A stretch of 64,000 nt of DNA from Ilyobacter_A sp963675185. GTDB lineage: Bacteria > Fusobacteriota > Fusobacteriia > Fusobacteriales > Fusobacteriaceae. Location: NCBI GenBank assembly GCA_963675185.2, contig CAXXOH010000003.1, forward strand, positions 744,001-808,000. The letters run 5' to 3'. The notes under the pieces are model-generated. The model was given only the letters and a program-made list of their open reading frames with translations, ran no database searches and was not told the DNA's origin. Shown piece after piece: positions 42,096 to 50,353 of the stretch. A program made the translations under genes and the position numbers. Position 1 is the first letter of the stretch. Each line of letters opens with the position of its first letter.

Positions 42096-42278
42096 AAGAT
42101 TAAATAAAAAAGATGTACTTTTTGCCATCATAGTATTATTTACGATCTCACTTACTATAGAATTTGCAAAATAAAAATCATTATACTATAGTTATTTTTT
42201 TAAACTTTATAGAATGTAATTACGACTAAAAAGTATAGTCAAATACTACATACCTCTTTCTTATATTCTGTTATAAAA
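42096..42278. other. Non-coding stretch after the barrel remnant
   Basis: No gene recognised; part of a 403-bp gap reaching 42498. Confidence 0.4.
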
Positions 42279-42312
42279 CCTCTCCATAGCCCCCTATGGA
42301 GAGGCTTTATTT
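42279..42312 (+). terminator. Strong terminator, plus strand
   Basis: CCTCTCCATAG and CTATGGAGAGG pair perfectly across four bases, followed by CTTTATTTTTTG. The nearest plus-strand gene is the decayed barrel gene, 180 bp upstream. Confidence 0.82.
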
Positions 42313-42498
42313 TTTGACTTATTCTCTACTACTCATCTAAAAAATAAAGCTTCTGTCATAATTATTTACAATTATCAAAAATAAAAAAGTCCCAAACATT
42401 CAAGTAAGTGCTGGGAACATATTAATTCATCTACCCTATAGAATTATTTTAAAAAAATTTTAGTTTGTCAAAACAGAAAAACAATCTTTTAAACGTCA

Positions 42499-43062
42499 CT
42501 AATCATAGTCATTATATTTGACTAGACTTTTATACTTATCGTATCTTTCAACCCCCAAGATTTCCCTGAGTTCGATATTTGAGTACACCTGACTATTTTT
42601 ACTTTTCCAATCCTCTATCCTCTTTCTCTCACTTTTGGTAAAACCGTAATATTTCAAAGTTTTAGTGTCCGCCTTATTGATGTTAAATGGGTTTCTTTTC
42701 CCGCCCTCTCTGACTTCTATGAATTCACCTAATTTTTCCAGAGTTTTTTTACCTATTCCACTTACCCTCTCCAAGTCGGAAATATGCTCTATACAACCGA
42801 CTATATCCCTATATTCCAAAATTTTTTCTGCTATACCGAGGCTTATCCCTTTCCTAAGTAACATCTCTTCAGTAGCCTTATTGATATCCAACAGCTCCCC
42901 CGGATTTTCACCTCTGAAATCTTCAAACTCAAGTTTAAGAGCGGCGGTAACTCTACTCCTCCTGTCTGTCTGAAGCTTTCGCTGATAAACATAGTAGCTA
43001 AAAAAAATCAAAACAATAGCAGTAGAATAGGCTAAAAATTTTTTATTTTGGTTCATATACAC
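42499..43062 (-). CDS. ComEA-like helix-hairpin-helix DNA-binding protein
   Basis: 187 residues. One N-terminal membrane span (about 8-26), then two helix-hairpin-helix regions: LLDINKATEEMLLRKGISLG with VSGIGKKTLEKLGEFIEV (ComEA type), and a second FNINKADTKTLKYYGFTKSE. Family role: binding of incoming DNA outside the cytoplasmic membrane during transformation. Last gene of a pilT-pilC-hemZ-comEA run, so it may be expressed with pilus parts. A weak U-tailed hairpin lies near 42393-42421. Confidence 0.85.
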   Translation of the reverse strand: MYMNQNKKFLAYSTAIVLIFFSYYVYQRKLQTDRRSRVTAALKLEFEDFRGENPGELLDINKATEEMLLRKGISLGIAEKILEYRDIVGCIEHISDLERVSGIGKKTLEKLGEFIEVREGGKRNPFNINKADTKTLKYYGFTKSERKRIEDWKSKNSQVYSNIELREILGVERYDKYKSLVKYNDYD

Positions 43063-43103
43063 ATCACTAATTCCAAAATTATAAACGATACTTACCTGCT
43101 TGC

Positions 43104-44510
43104 CTATTTTTTCCTAAAAAGTTCTAACTTTTTAGCAAGTCTTTCTTCCAACTCTTCTACATACCTTATCGGGTCTTTTGGATTGACCACCCTTGTTATC
43201 TTATCCCTTATATCAGTTTCTGCCTCTATCAGTTTCGTTATTGCACCACCGCCAAGACCTATTGTACTCTGATTCTCTTCTATCATTTCGATGTTGAATA
43301 TGGACTCTGTGCCATCCTTAGCATAGCCTATGTTTTCTCCCCAATCTATACTGTTTTTTTGCCTGTACATGTAGTATGGGTTTAGCCCTTTATCAGCTGT
43401 TATTTTGGCTATCTTTTCCTCTATCATCCTTGCGTCCAGCTCTTCCCTTTCAATCTCGTCTTTATAAAGGTCAGATGCTTTTTTCAATGCCAGTACGTGT
43501 ACTGTTAGGTTGTCCATGTCATATTCCTCTATATCATTCAGGGTTTTTAGTATATCCCCAGTTGTTTCCCCTGGAAGTCCTATGATGAGATCCATGTTTA
43601 TGATAAATCCAAGTTCTTTTGACTTTTGGAACATATAGTCAAATTTTTTCCTGTCAAATTTCCTGTTAAGACTTTGCAGGGTATCCTCGTTAAAAGTCTG
43701 GGGATTCAAGCTTATTCTATCTACGCAATACTTTTTCATTATTTCCAATTTGTCGTCACTCAAGGTGTCCACCCTGCCAGCTTCCAATGTAAACTCCTTT
43801 ACACTGGAAAGGTCCACATGTTCCCCAACTGCAAAAAGAACCCTTTCCAAGTCACTTTCCGAAAGTATGCTCGGGGTTCCCCCGCCAATATATAGCGATT
43901 CCAGCCTGTAGCCGTTTTCCCTCAGGGTCCTGCCTGTTATTTTTATCTCTTCTATCAGCGCATCCACAAACCTATCGTAATACTCCCCCATCTTCCCTTT
44001 CAACTCATAGGAAGCGAAAGAACAGTATCTGCACTTCGTTGGGCAGTATGGGATGCCTATATACATATTTATGTAGTCCCTGTTAAGATACTCCATTTCC
44101 TTTCTTACTACGCTTATTAAAAGCTCCCTTTTTTCTGACGAAACCAGGTACAGTTTTTCCAAAATATACCCTATCTCAAAGTAGTCAAATCCAGATGCCA
44201 GTAGTTTCCTCACTAGCTTGGTAGGCCTTACACCTGTAAGCGCTCCCCAAGGGTAGTATTTTTCATAAAGTTTTAAAATTCCGGATTTTGTCATAACTAT
44301 CTTTTGGTCATCCAGCCTGTCTATGTGGTTTTCAAACTCCACTTTTACAGATTTGCCTTCCATCTCCAAAAGCAACTCGATGCTTTCATCTTCCTTCAGC
44401 GTCGTTATTTTGACATCTTGCCCCCTGGCCTCAGGAGCTAATATTCTAGTAAATTCATCTATACTATTTTGTGTTATATAAAAATCAGCCTTGATTATTT
44501 TAACCGCCAC
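43104..44510 (-). CDS. hemZ: Radical-SAM coproporphyrinogen dehydrogenase-like HemZ
   Basis: 468 residues. N-terminal region of ~160 residues precedes the radical-SAM core with CxxxCxxC in IGIPYCPTKCRYCSFASYE, then SLYIGGGTPSILSESDLE, EAGRVDTLSDDKLE and IIGLPGETTGDILKTL, as in the HemN/HemZ family. HemZ-type proteins are linked to oxygen-independent haem synthesis, but in organisms without a full haem pathway the substrate is unclear. The gene is 14 bp downstream of pilC. Confidence 0.88.
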   Translation of the reverse strand: MAVKIIKADFYITQNSIDEFTRILAPEARGQDVKITTLKEDESIELLLEMEGKSVKVEFENHIDRLDDQKIVMTKSGILKLYEKYYPWGALTGVRPTKLVRKLLASGFDYFEIGYILEKLYLVSSEKRELLISVVRKEMEYLNRDYINMYIGIPYCPTKCRYCSFASYELKGKMGEYYDRFVDALIEEIKITGRTLRENGYRLESLYIGGGTPSILSESDLERVLFAVGEHVDLSSVKEFTLEAGRVDTLSDDKLEIMKKYCVDRISLNPQTFNEDTLQSLNRKFDRKKFDYMFQKSKELGFIINMDLIIGLPGETTGDILKTLNDIEEYDMDNLTVHVLALKKASDLYKDEIEREELDARMIEEKIAKITADKGLNPYYMYRQKNSIDWGENIGYAKDGTESIFNIEMIEENQSTIGLGGGAITKLIEAETDIRDKITRVVNPKDPIRYVEELEERLAKKLELFRKK

Positions 44511-44524
44511 CTTCTACAACAATT

Positions 44525-45736
44525 TTAACCTCTCATGACCTTTACCATATCAAACATTGGCGTCATAACTGAAAGAACTATGCCACCGATAACAAGCCCC
44601 AACACCATTATCAAGATGGGCTCCACGGTAGATGTAACTGCTTTTATTTCCGACTCCAGCTCTGAGTCATAGAAATCAGAAACTTTAAAAAGCATTTTGT
44701 CCAACGAACCTGTACTCTCCCCAACTGCAATCATACGCGATACCATGAGAGGAAAAAACTCGCTTTTTTCTACCTCTTCGTGTATCTCTCCACCTCTTAT
44801 TACCGTTTCTCTTATCCCGTCTACAGTTTCGGCTATAATCTGGTTGCCCACAGCACTCCTAAGTGTATCCAAGGCATAAAGCATGGGCACGGAACTCCTC
44901 ATTAATATGCCAAAGGTCCTGCAAAACCTAGATATTATACTCTTCCTTATAATAGGCCCGAAAATTGGTATCCTCAATTTAAACAAATCGAAATAGTAAC
45001 TCCCGAGTTTTGTCAAAATCACCGCTCTAAGGCCAGCTGCTAAGCTTATTAATAAAAAAATTACAACATACCATTTTTCCCTAATAAAAACTGAAGTACC
45101 CAAAAGAATCCTTGTTCCTACAGGGAGCATGGCCTGGTTTCCGTCAAAAATCTCTACAAATTTTGGGAGTACGAAAGTTACTAAAAATGCAACTGTCAGC
45201 ACCGAAAATCCAGCCATAATCCCAGGATACACAAGTGCCGACCTTAGCTTTTCTCTATTATTTTCAGAAACCTCGAGATATTTCCCAAGATTGACTAATA
45301 CCTCATCAAGTTCCCCTGAGGCTTCTCCGCTTTTCACGAGTCCAACGTATAGTCCAGAAAATACCTCAGGTTGCTCTTCTAAAGATTCAGACAGGCTTTT
45401 CCCTTCGTTCAAGGAGAGCTTTATCCTAGTTATACACTTCCTAAGCTTTCCAGTCCTCACCTGGGTTTCCAGTATCTCAATAGCTCCCAATATGGAGATC
45501 CCCGAGTTTATAAGTGTAGAAAGCTGAACTGAAAATTGCACCAATTCCTTTGAACTGATCTTTCTAAATATCGAAAATATATCATTATTTAGAAATACGC
45601 TGCCACTATCTGCGGAAATTAATATATATTCTATTTCATCCAATTTGGACTCTAAATTTTTTTTATTCAAAGCCTCCAACTCGCCCTCTATTAGGCGTCC
45701 GTTGTAGTCCCTAGCCTTATACCTATATATAGGCAT
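44525..45736 (-). CDS. pilC: Type IV pilus / type II secretion inner-membrane protein
   Basis: 403 residues, the standard GspF/PilC length. Begins PIYRYKARDYNGRLIEGELE, has two repeated GspF domains (first with LSTLINSGISILGAIEILE, second with FCRTFGILMRSSVPMLYALD) and three membrane spans (about 170, 220, 375). Forms the platform that couples the pilus motor to pilin assembly. The gene lies 13 bp after pilT. Confidence 0.92.
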   Translation of the reverse strand: MPIYRYKARDYNGRLIEGELEALNKKNLESKLDEIEYILISADSGSVFLNNDIFSIFRKISSKELVQFSVQLSTLINSGISILGAIEILETQVRTGKLRKCITRIKLSLNEGKSLSESLEEQPEVFSGLYVGLVKSGEASGELDEVLVNLGKYLEVSENNREKLRSALVYPGIMAGFSVLTVAFLVTFVLPKFVEIFDGNQAMLPVGTRILLGTSVFIREKWYVVIFLLISLAAGLRAVILTKLGSYYFDLFKLRIPIFGPIIRKSIISRFCRTFGILMRSSVPMLYALDTLRSAVGNQIIAETVDGIRETVIRGGEIHEEVEKSEFFPLMVSRMIAVGESTGSLDKMLFKVSDFYDSELESEIKAVTSTVEPILIMVLGLVIGGIVLSVMTPMFDMVKVMRG

Positions 45737-45749
45737 TTTGCCTCCTCAA

Positions 45750-46793
45750 CTAAAATGTAAATTGACTGTTTCTAGCTCTTTTTTTATACTCATCCATGCT
45801 TATGTACCCACTATCCAAAAGCTTTTTAAGTGAACTGTCCATGCTAGACATTCCGTATCTTGCCCCAGTTTCTATCACAGAGTAAATTTGATGCGTTTTT
45901 GCTTCCCTTATAAGGTTAGAAACAGCAGGGGTTCCTATCAAGACCTCGCAAGCAAGCTTCCTACCTTTGCCATCTTTTGTAGGTATTAGCTGTTGTGCTA
46001 CAATCCCCCTTAGTGAGGTGGAAAGTTGGAGCCTTATTTGGGCTTGCTGGTGTGTAGGGAACACGTCTATTATCCTGTCTATGGTCTGCGCCGCATCGTT
46101 TGTATGTAGAGTTGCGAACACAAGATGGCCTGTCTCTGCTGCTGTTATTGCTGCTGTTATAGTTTCTAGGTCCCTCATCTCACCAACCAGTATTACATCT
46201 GGATCCTGCCTCAAAATATACTTCAGTGCCGAAACAAAGCTGACTGTATCGCTAGCAATCTCCCTTTGTTCTACCACAGCCCTTTTGTGAGGATGGAGGT
46301 ACTCAATAGGGTCTTCTATTGTTATTATGTGGCAATCCTTTTCCATGTTTATCTTGTCTATAAGTGAAGCTAGAGTTGTCGATTTTCCGCTCCCTGTTGG
46401 GCCGGTCACGAGCACCAATCCATTTTGGTGTTCCGACAGCCCGACTACACTCTTAGGCAGTCCAAGCGCCTCCAGCGGAGGTACATTTGCACTTAAAGCT
46501 CTCAAAGCCACTCCTATGGTTCCCCTCTGCTTGTGCACATTTACCCTGAATCTTCCTATGTTGGAGATACCAAATGAAAAGTCAAGTTCATTGTCTTTTT
46601 CAAATTTTTTCTGTTGTTCCTCGTTTAATATAGAGTATGTAAGCTGCCTTACTTTGTCTGGACCAAGTGGTTCGTAGTCGCCGTCCTCTATAAGGCCTCC
46701 ATTTATCCTGTAAACAGGCGGTTTACCCACAACTAGGTGTATGTCTGAGGCATTTCTTTCTACTGATTTTTCTAATATCTTCGATATACTCAT
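45750..46793 (-). CDS. pilT: PilT-type pilus retraction ATPase
   Basis: 347 residues. Walker A VTGPTGSGKSTTLASLID, Asp box/Walker B RQDPDVILVGEMRDLETI, His box GHLVFATLHTNDAAQTIDRI, and the C-terminal SNLIREAKTHQIYSVIETG that corresponds to the PilT-specific AIRNLIRE motif. This points to retraction (PilT) and not extension (PilB). Retraction powers twitching and DNA uptake. Other pilus genes (pilins, pilQ) are not in the window. Confidence 0.93.
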   Translation of the reverse strand: MSISKILEKSVERNASDIHLVVGKPPVYRINGGLIEDGDYEPLGPDKVRQLTYSILNEEQQKKFEKDNELDFSFGISNIGRFRVNVHKQRGTIGVALRALSANVPPLEALGLPKSVVGLSEHQNGLVLVTGPTGSGKSTTLASLIDKINMEKDCHIITIEDPIEYLHPHKRAVVEQREIASDTVSFVSALKYILRQDPDVILVGEMRDLETITAAITAAETGHLVFATLHTNDAAQTIDRIIDVFPTHQQAQIRLQLSTSLRGIVAQQLIPTKDGKGRKLACEVLIGTPAVSNLIREAKTHQIYSVIETGARYGMSSMDSSLKKLLDSGYISMDEYKKRARNSQFTF

Positions 46794-46844
46794 TCTATTA
46801 CCCCCCCCTAAAATTAATGTAAATCAAAAAACTCCAGAAAAATG

Positions 46845-47663
46845 CTAGCTTAACATCATCAATACTGCAACTCCCAATACAATTCTATATACTCCGAAAA
46901 ACTTAAAATCCTTCGATTTAATGTAGTTCATAAATACCTTTATAACAAAGAGCGCCACTGCAAATGCCACTATAAATCCCGTGGATATAATTTGCCACTC
47001 TAAGTAAGAAAAATCAACTCCTAATTTGAGTATTTTCAAAAGGCTGGCACCAAACATCGTTGGAATGGCCAGAAAAAATGAAAATTCAGCTGCTACAGCA
47101 CGGCTAAACCCGAATATCATTCCTCCTATTATTGTAGATGCAGACCTGGAGGTCCCAGGCACCATAGCTAGGCACTGGAACAAACCTATTACCAACGCTT
47201 TGTGATATGTCATTTTGCTTACACTGGTCAACCTGTCTTTATTTCTTGAAAAATTTTCTACAAATATAAGAACTACCCCATAAAATATAAGCGCTATCGA
47301 TACAGTCCTGTAGTTAAAAAGCTTTTCACTTATGTAGTCATCAAAAAGATAGCCCAACACTGCTGCCGGCAGTACTGCAACAAAAATCTCAGAAAGCAGC
47401 TTCCACTTTTTTTTAGAATCTTCCCTGTCGCTTATAAACGGGTTGAGGTCATTAAAGAACAATACCACTACCGAAAGAATTGCCCCAAGCTGTATTATTA
47501 CCTGGAATGACTCGATAAAACCAGCAGTAAAATTATGTCCGCTGCCCATATTTAAAAAAGAATCCACTATTATCATATGTCCCGTACTGCTCACCGGTAT
47601 AAACTCGGTAAGACCCTCTACTAGTCCTATTATCAAAACCTTTATAAATAGCAATAAATCCAT
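46845..47663 (-). CDS. uppP: Undecaprenyl-diphosphatase
   Basis: 272 residues, multi-spanning. Family signatures GLVEGLTEFIPVSSTGHMII at residue 14 and PGTSRSASTIIGGMIFG near residue 165. Recycles undecaprenyl diphosphate to the monophosphate carrier for peptidoglycan and polysaccharide synthesis. Encoded 26 bp downstream of the heptose epimerase gene. Confidence 0.95.
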   Translation of the reverse strand: MDLLLFIKVLIIGLVEGLTEFIPVSSTGHMIIVDSFLNMGSGHNFTAGFIESFQVIIQLGAILSVVVLFFNDLNPFISDREDSKKKWKLLSEIFVAVLPAAVLGYLFDDYISEKLFNYRTVSIALIFYGVVLIFVENFSRNKDRLTSVSKMTYHKALVIGLFQCLAMVPGTSRSASTIIGGMIFGFSRAVAAEFSFFLAIPTMFGASLLKILKLGVDFSYLEWQIISTGFIVAFAVALFVIKVFMNYIKSKDFKFFGVYRIVLGVAVLMMLS

Positions 47664-47689
47664 AATTTTTCTCCTATCCCAGCTCTACC

Positions 47690-48688
47690 TTACAGGTAAG
47701 GGTCCTCCTGCATTAAATAGTTTTCAACGTAATCTTCAACGCCATCTTCTAAAGAATAAAACTTCTCAGCATAACCGGCTTTTTTTAATTTTTCCATTTC
47801 AGCTTTTGTGAAATATTGGTACCTACCCCTTAAATCTTCAGGCATAGGGACGAATTTTATAACATCTTTTGACTTTACGTCTTTTCCTTTTTCAGCTGAC
47901 TTTATGGTACTAAAAGTTAGGTCGTAAAAAGCCCTTTCTTTGCCTGTCCCCAGGTTATATATTCCTGATTTTCCATCAGAATCCAAGAAAAACTTCATTA
48001 CTTTCACTACATCCTTTACATATACAAAATCCCTAAGCTGCATCCCGTCTTCATACCCATCTTTATGGGATTTAAACAGCTTTACGTATCCGTTTTCCTT
48101 GTACTGATTAAAAGAGTGGAACACCATAGAAGCCATCCTATCTTTGTGATATTCTTGCGGCCCGTAAACATTGAAAAATTTTATACCCACCCACTGCTTT
48201 GGAGTTTTCTCCTGTTTTAAAGCCCACACGTCGAATATCTTCTTTGAATATCCATACTTGTTTAGCGGCCTCAAGTTTTTATGTCCTTCGAGATCTATCT
48301 CGTCGTTATAACCCTGTTCTCCCATACCATAAGTTGCTGCCGAAGACGCGTAGATAAAGTTTATCTGTCTTTGAGTTGAGAACTCCCAGAGTTTTTTTGT
48401 GTACTCATAGTTGTTCTTCATAAGGAAATCCCCATCTTTTTCAGTCGTTGCAGAGCAGGCCCCCATGTGGACTATGGCTTTTATTTTGCTAGCATTTCCC
48501 TCTACAGACAGCCACTGAAACAATTCCTCTCTGTCTACCCAGTCGTAGTAATCCCTCTTTGCTATATTTTTCCATTTTTCCTTTGTCTGCAGTTTATCAG
48601 AGATTATTATGTCATTTATCCCGCTTTCATTCAAGTGCCATACAAAAGCACTTCCTATAAATCCTGCAGCTCCAGTTACTAATATCAT
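47690..48688 (-). CDS. hldD: ADP-L-glycero-D-manno-heptose-6-epimerase
   Basis: 332 residues, an extended SDR. NADP-binding VTGAAGFIGSAFVWHLNE at the N-terminus and the catalytic Tyr-Lys in KYGYSKKIFDVW, preceded by SSAATYG. The lengths and segments NVYGPQEYHKDRMASMVFH and RDFVYVKDVV match HldD/RfaD. Makes the heptose donor for the LPS inner core, which is direct evidence for a diderm envelope. Confidence 0.94.
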   Translation of the reverse strand: MILVTGAAGFIGSAFVWHLNESGINDIIISDKLQTKEKWKNIAKRDYYDWVDREELFQWLSVEGNASKIKAIVHMGACSATTEKDGDFLMKNNYEYTKKLWEFSTQRQINFIYASSAATYGMGEQGYNDEIDLEGHKNLRPLNKYGYSKKIFDVWALKQEKTPKQWVGIKFFNVYGPQEYHKDRMASMVFHSFNQYKENGYVKLFKSHKDGYEDGMQLRDFVYVKDVVKVMKFFLDSDGKSGIYNLGTGKERAFYDLTFSTIKSAEKGKDVKSKDVIKFVPMPEDLRGRYQYFTKAEMEKLKKAGYAEKFYSLEDGVEDYVENYLMQEDPYL

Positions 48689-48908
48689 TTATATCCCCCT
48701 CTGTATTTAAATTAGATATCAAAATTTTACGAGATACTATATCCAATTTGAATTATTCCTACTATTTTTTATTAATAAACTAATAAATCCAACTAAATTT
48801 TTGTCATATATTGAAACTGATTTTCACAAATCTTTTTCTGATCACAGAATTACTGTATTAAAAAAGCTCTTAATTTAAAAAACAACCTCAAATATTTTAA
48901 CACTTTTT
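48689..48908. other. 220-bp intergenic gap
   Basis: AT-rich, no gene or clear terminator recognised; presumably holds the hldD promoter on the minus strand. Confidence 0.4.
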
Positions 48909-49760
48909 TCATAAACTTTCAATTGATGTTTTTCTCTGGCAAAATCTCTCCATCAAGTCTTCATAAACCTCAAACGGTACATTCATATCTCCTATCTGTA
49001 CCCCTTCGCGGTTAAGGCCATGGTAATCAGATCCCCCGGTTCTTAAAAGCCCCTTTTCCTTGCAGGTATCTTCATAAAACTTTATATCTTCATTGCTATA
49101 CCCTGGGTAATAGGTCTCCAAAGCATCCAAGCCATCTCCTATCAACTCGTCTATAAGCCTCAATACCTTCTCCCTACCCATTCCTATTAGTTTTGGATGG
49201 GCAATAGCGGCTATACCGCCATTTCTTCTTATAAGTCTTACAGCTTCATTTGGGCTTATTATGGTTTTCGGCACATAGGCTGACCCGCCTTCCCCTATAT
49301 ACTGCCTAAAAGCCTCCGTTCTGGTGTATACATACCCTTTTTTCATCATAGCGTTGGCTATGTGGGTCCTACTAACCACTGGTCCGGTAACCTCCATGAA
49401 TACCTCCTCCATTGTGAGCGAGAGCCCCCTGTCACAAAGTTTTTTCAGTATTTTTACAGTTCTGTTCCCTCTTTCCACTTTTAACTCCTCGAGTTTTCCC
49501 AAAAAAACCTCATCGGTCAGGTCCAAAAAATAGCCCAGTATATGTACCTCTTTCCCAAAGTAATTTGTTGAAAATTCTATACCGTTCACAAGTATTACCC
49601 CTTGTTTTTCTGCTTCCTTACCTGCCCTCTCTAAACCATCTACACTATCGTGGTCCGTAAGGGCTATTACCCGTACTCCCCTTTTCTTTGCTAACTGCAC
49701 CAACTCTTCCGGTTCAAGGGTCCCGTCAGAACATTTGGAATGCATGTGTAGGTCTACCAT
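48909..49760 (-). CDS. PHP-domain phosphoesterase (YciV/TrpH-like)
   Basis: 283 residues from the ATG at 49760, which has GGAGG five bases upstream. Metal ligands HMHSKCSDGT, ALTDHDSVDG, AIAHPKLIG and TGGSDYHGLN follow the PHP order with an insertion at TYYPGYS. Closest to the family of nucleoside 3',5'-bisphosphate phosphatases / 5'-to-3' RNA exonucleases (YciV, RNase AM). Only distantly like the HisK-type PHP protein at 10759. Confidence 0.88.
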   Translation of the reverse strand: MVDLHMHSKCSDGTLEPEELVQLAKKRGVRVIALTDHDSVDGLERAGKEAEKQGVILVNGIEFSTNYFGKEVHILGYFLDLTDEVFLGKLEELKVERGNRTVKILKKLCDRGLSLTMEEVFMEVTGPVVSRTHIANAMMKKGYVYTRTEAFRQYIGEGGSAYVPKTIISPNEAVRLIRRNGGIAAIAHPKLIGMGREKVLRLIDELIGDGLDALETYYPGYSNEDIKFYEDTCKEKGLLRTGGSDYHGLNREGVQIGDMNVPFEVYEDLMERFCQRKTSIESL

Positions 49761-49789
49761 CTCAACCTCCAATAATTTTATTATCTAAA

Positions 49790-49812
49790 AAGAAAAGCCC
49801 ACAAGTAGTGGA
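49790..49812 (-). terminator. Terminator after the lipoprotein gene
   Basis: Minus-strand AGTCCAC and GTGGGCT pair (one G-U) across a short loop, followed by TTTCTTTTT. It begins at the lipoprotein stop and precedes the PHP gene. Confidence 0.65.
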
Positions 49813-50340
49813 CTATTTCCATTTTTCTAAATTTGAAAAATAATCGCTGTAAGCCTCATAAAGAGCCCTCGCATTCAAATTTTTAAGTTCTTTTCTGCTG
49901 AGTTTTTCCTTTTTTGAAATTTCTGCAAGTTCGATCACACTTTGAGAAACCTTCCTGTTATACCAGGCGTTTTCATTGAAAAACGTCCTTCTTCCAATAA
50001 GGGAATTAAGCAACTTTCTCAGTTTTTTCACCTGCTTTTCATTTAGGTCTTCCATCTTACTGTAAGAGATCATTAGATCTCTCTCTTTGTTGCTGAGTAC
50101 CCTGTTCATTATGTGTGAAGAAGGTGTCTCTATCCTTAGGTAGGACTCTTTTACCAGCTTATCTACAAACCCTTTAGGATCTTTTATGTTTTCAACCCTG
50201 AGCTTATATTTTTCTAATACAACTTCCTGCTCGCCCTTTTCTTTTAAGCCAAACCTGCCCTCCCCAACTGTTATTCCAGAACAAGCAGTTAATATAAATA
50301 TGAAAAGTCCCGTTAATACAATTTTATACGCTTTCATCAT
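49813..50340 (-). CDS. Predicted lipoprotein, 175 residues
   Basis: Signal peptide II: basic MMKAYK, a hydrophobic stretch, then lipobox LTACSG with the acyl-cysteine at about residue 20. The mature part is helical and highly charged (DLMISYSKMEDLNEKQVKKL), with no known domain recognised. The start is 13 bp after the secA stop, so it is probably co-transcribed with secA. Location is the outer or inner membrane; function unknown. Confidence 0.85.
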   Translation of the reverse strand: MMKAYKIVLTGLFIFILTACSGITVGEGRFGLKEKGEQEVVLEKYKLRVENIKDPKGFVDKLVKESYLRIETPSSHIMNRVLSNKERDLMISYSKMEDLNEKQVKKLRKLLNSLIGRRTFFNENAWYNRKVSQSVIELAEISKKEKLSRKELKNLNARALYEAYSDYFSNLEKWK

Positions 50341-50353
50341 TTCAACTCCTTAA

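Noticed and set aside
42393..42421. Terminator for the comEA-like gene
   Set aside because: The stem is short and mismatched although a U-run follows; mentioned in the gene entry only.
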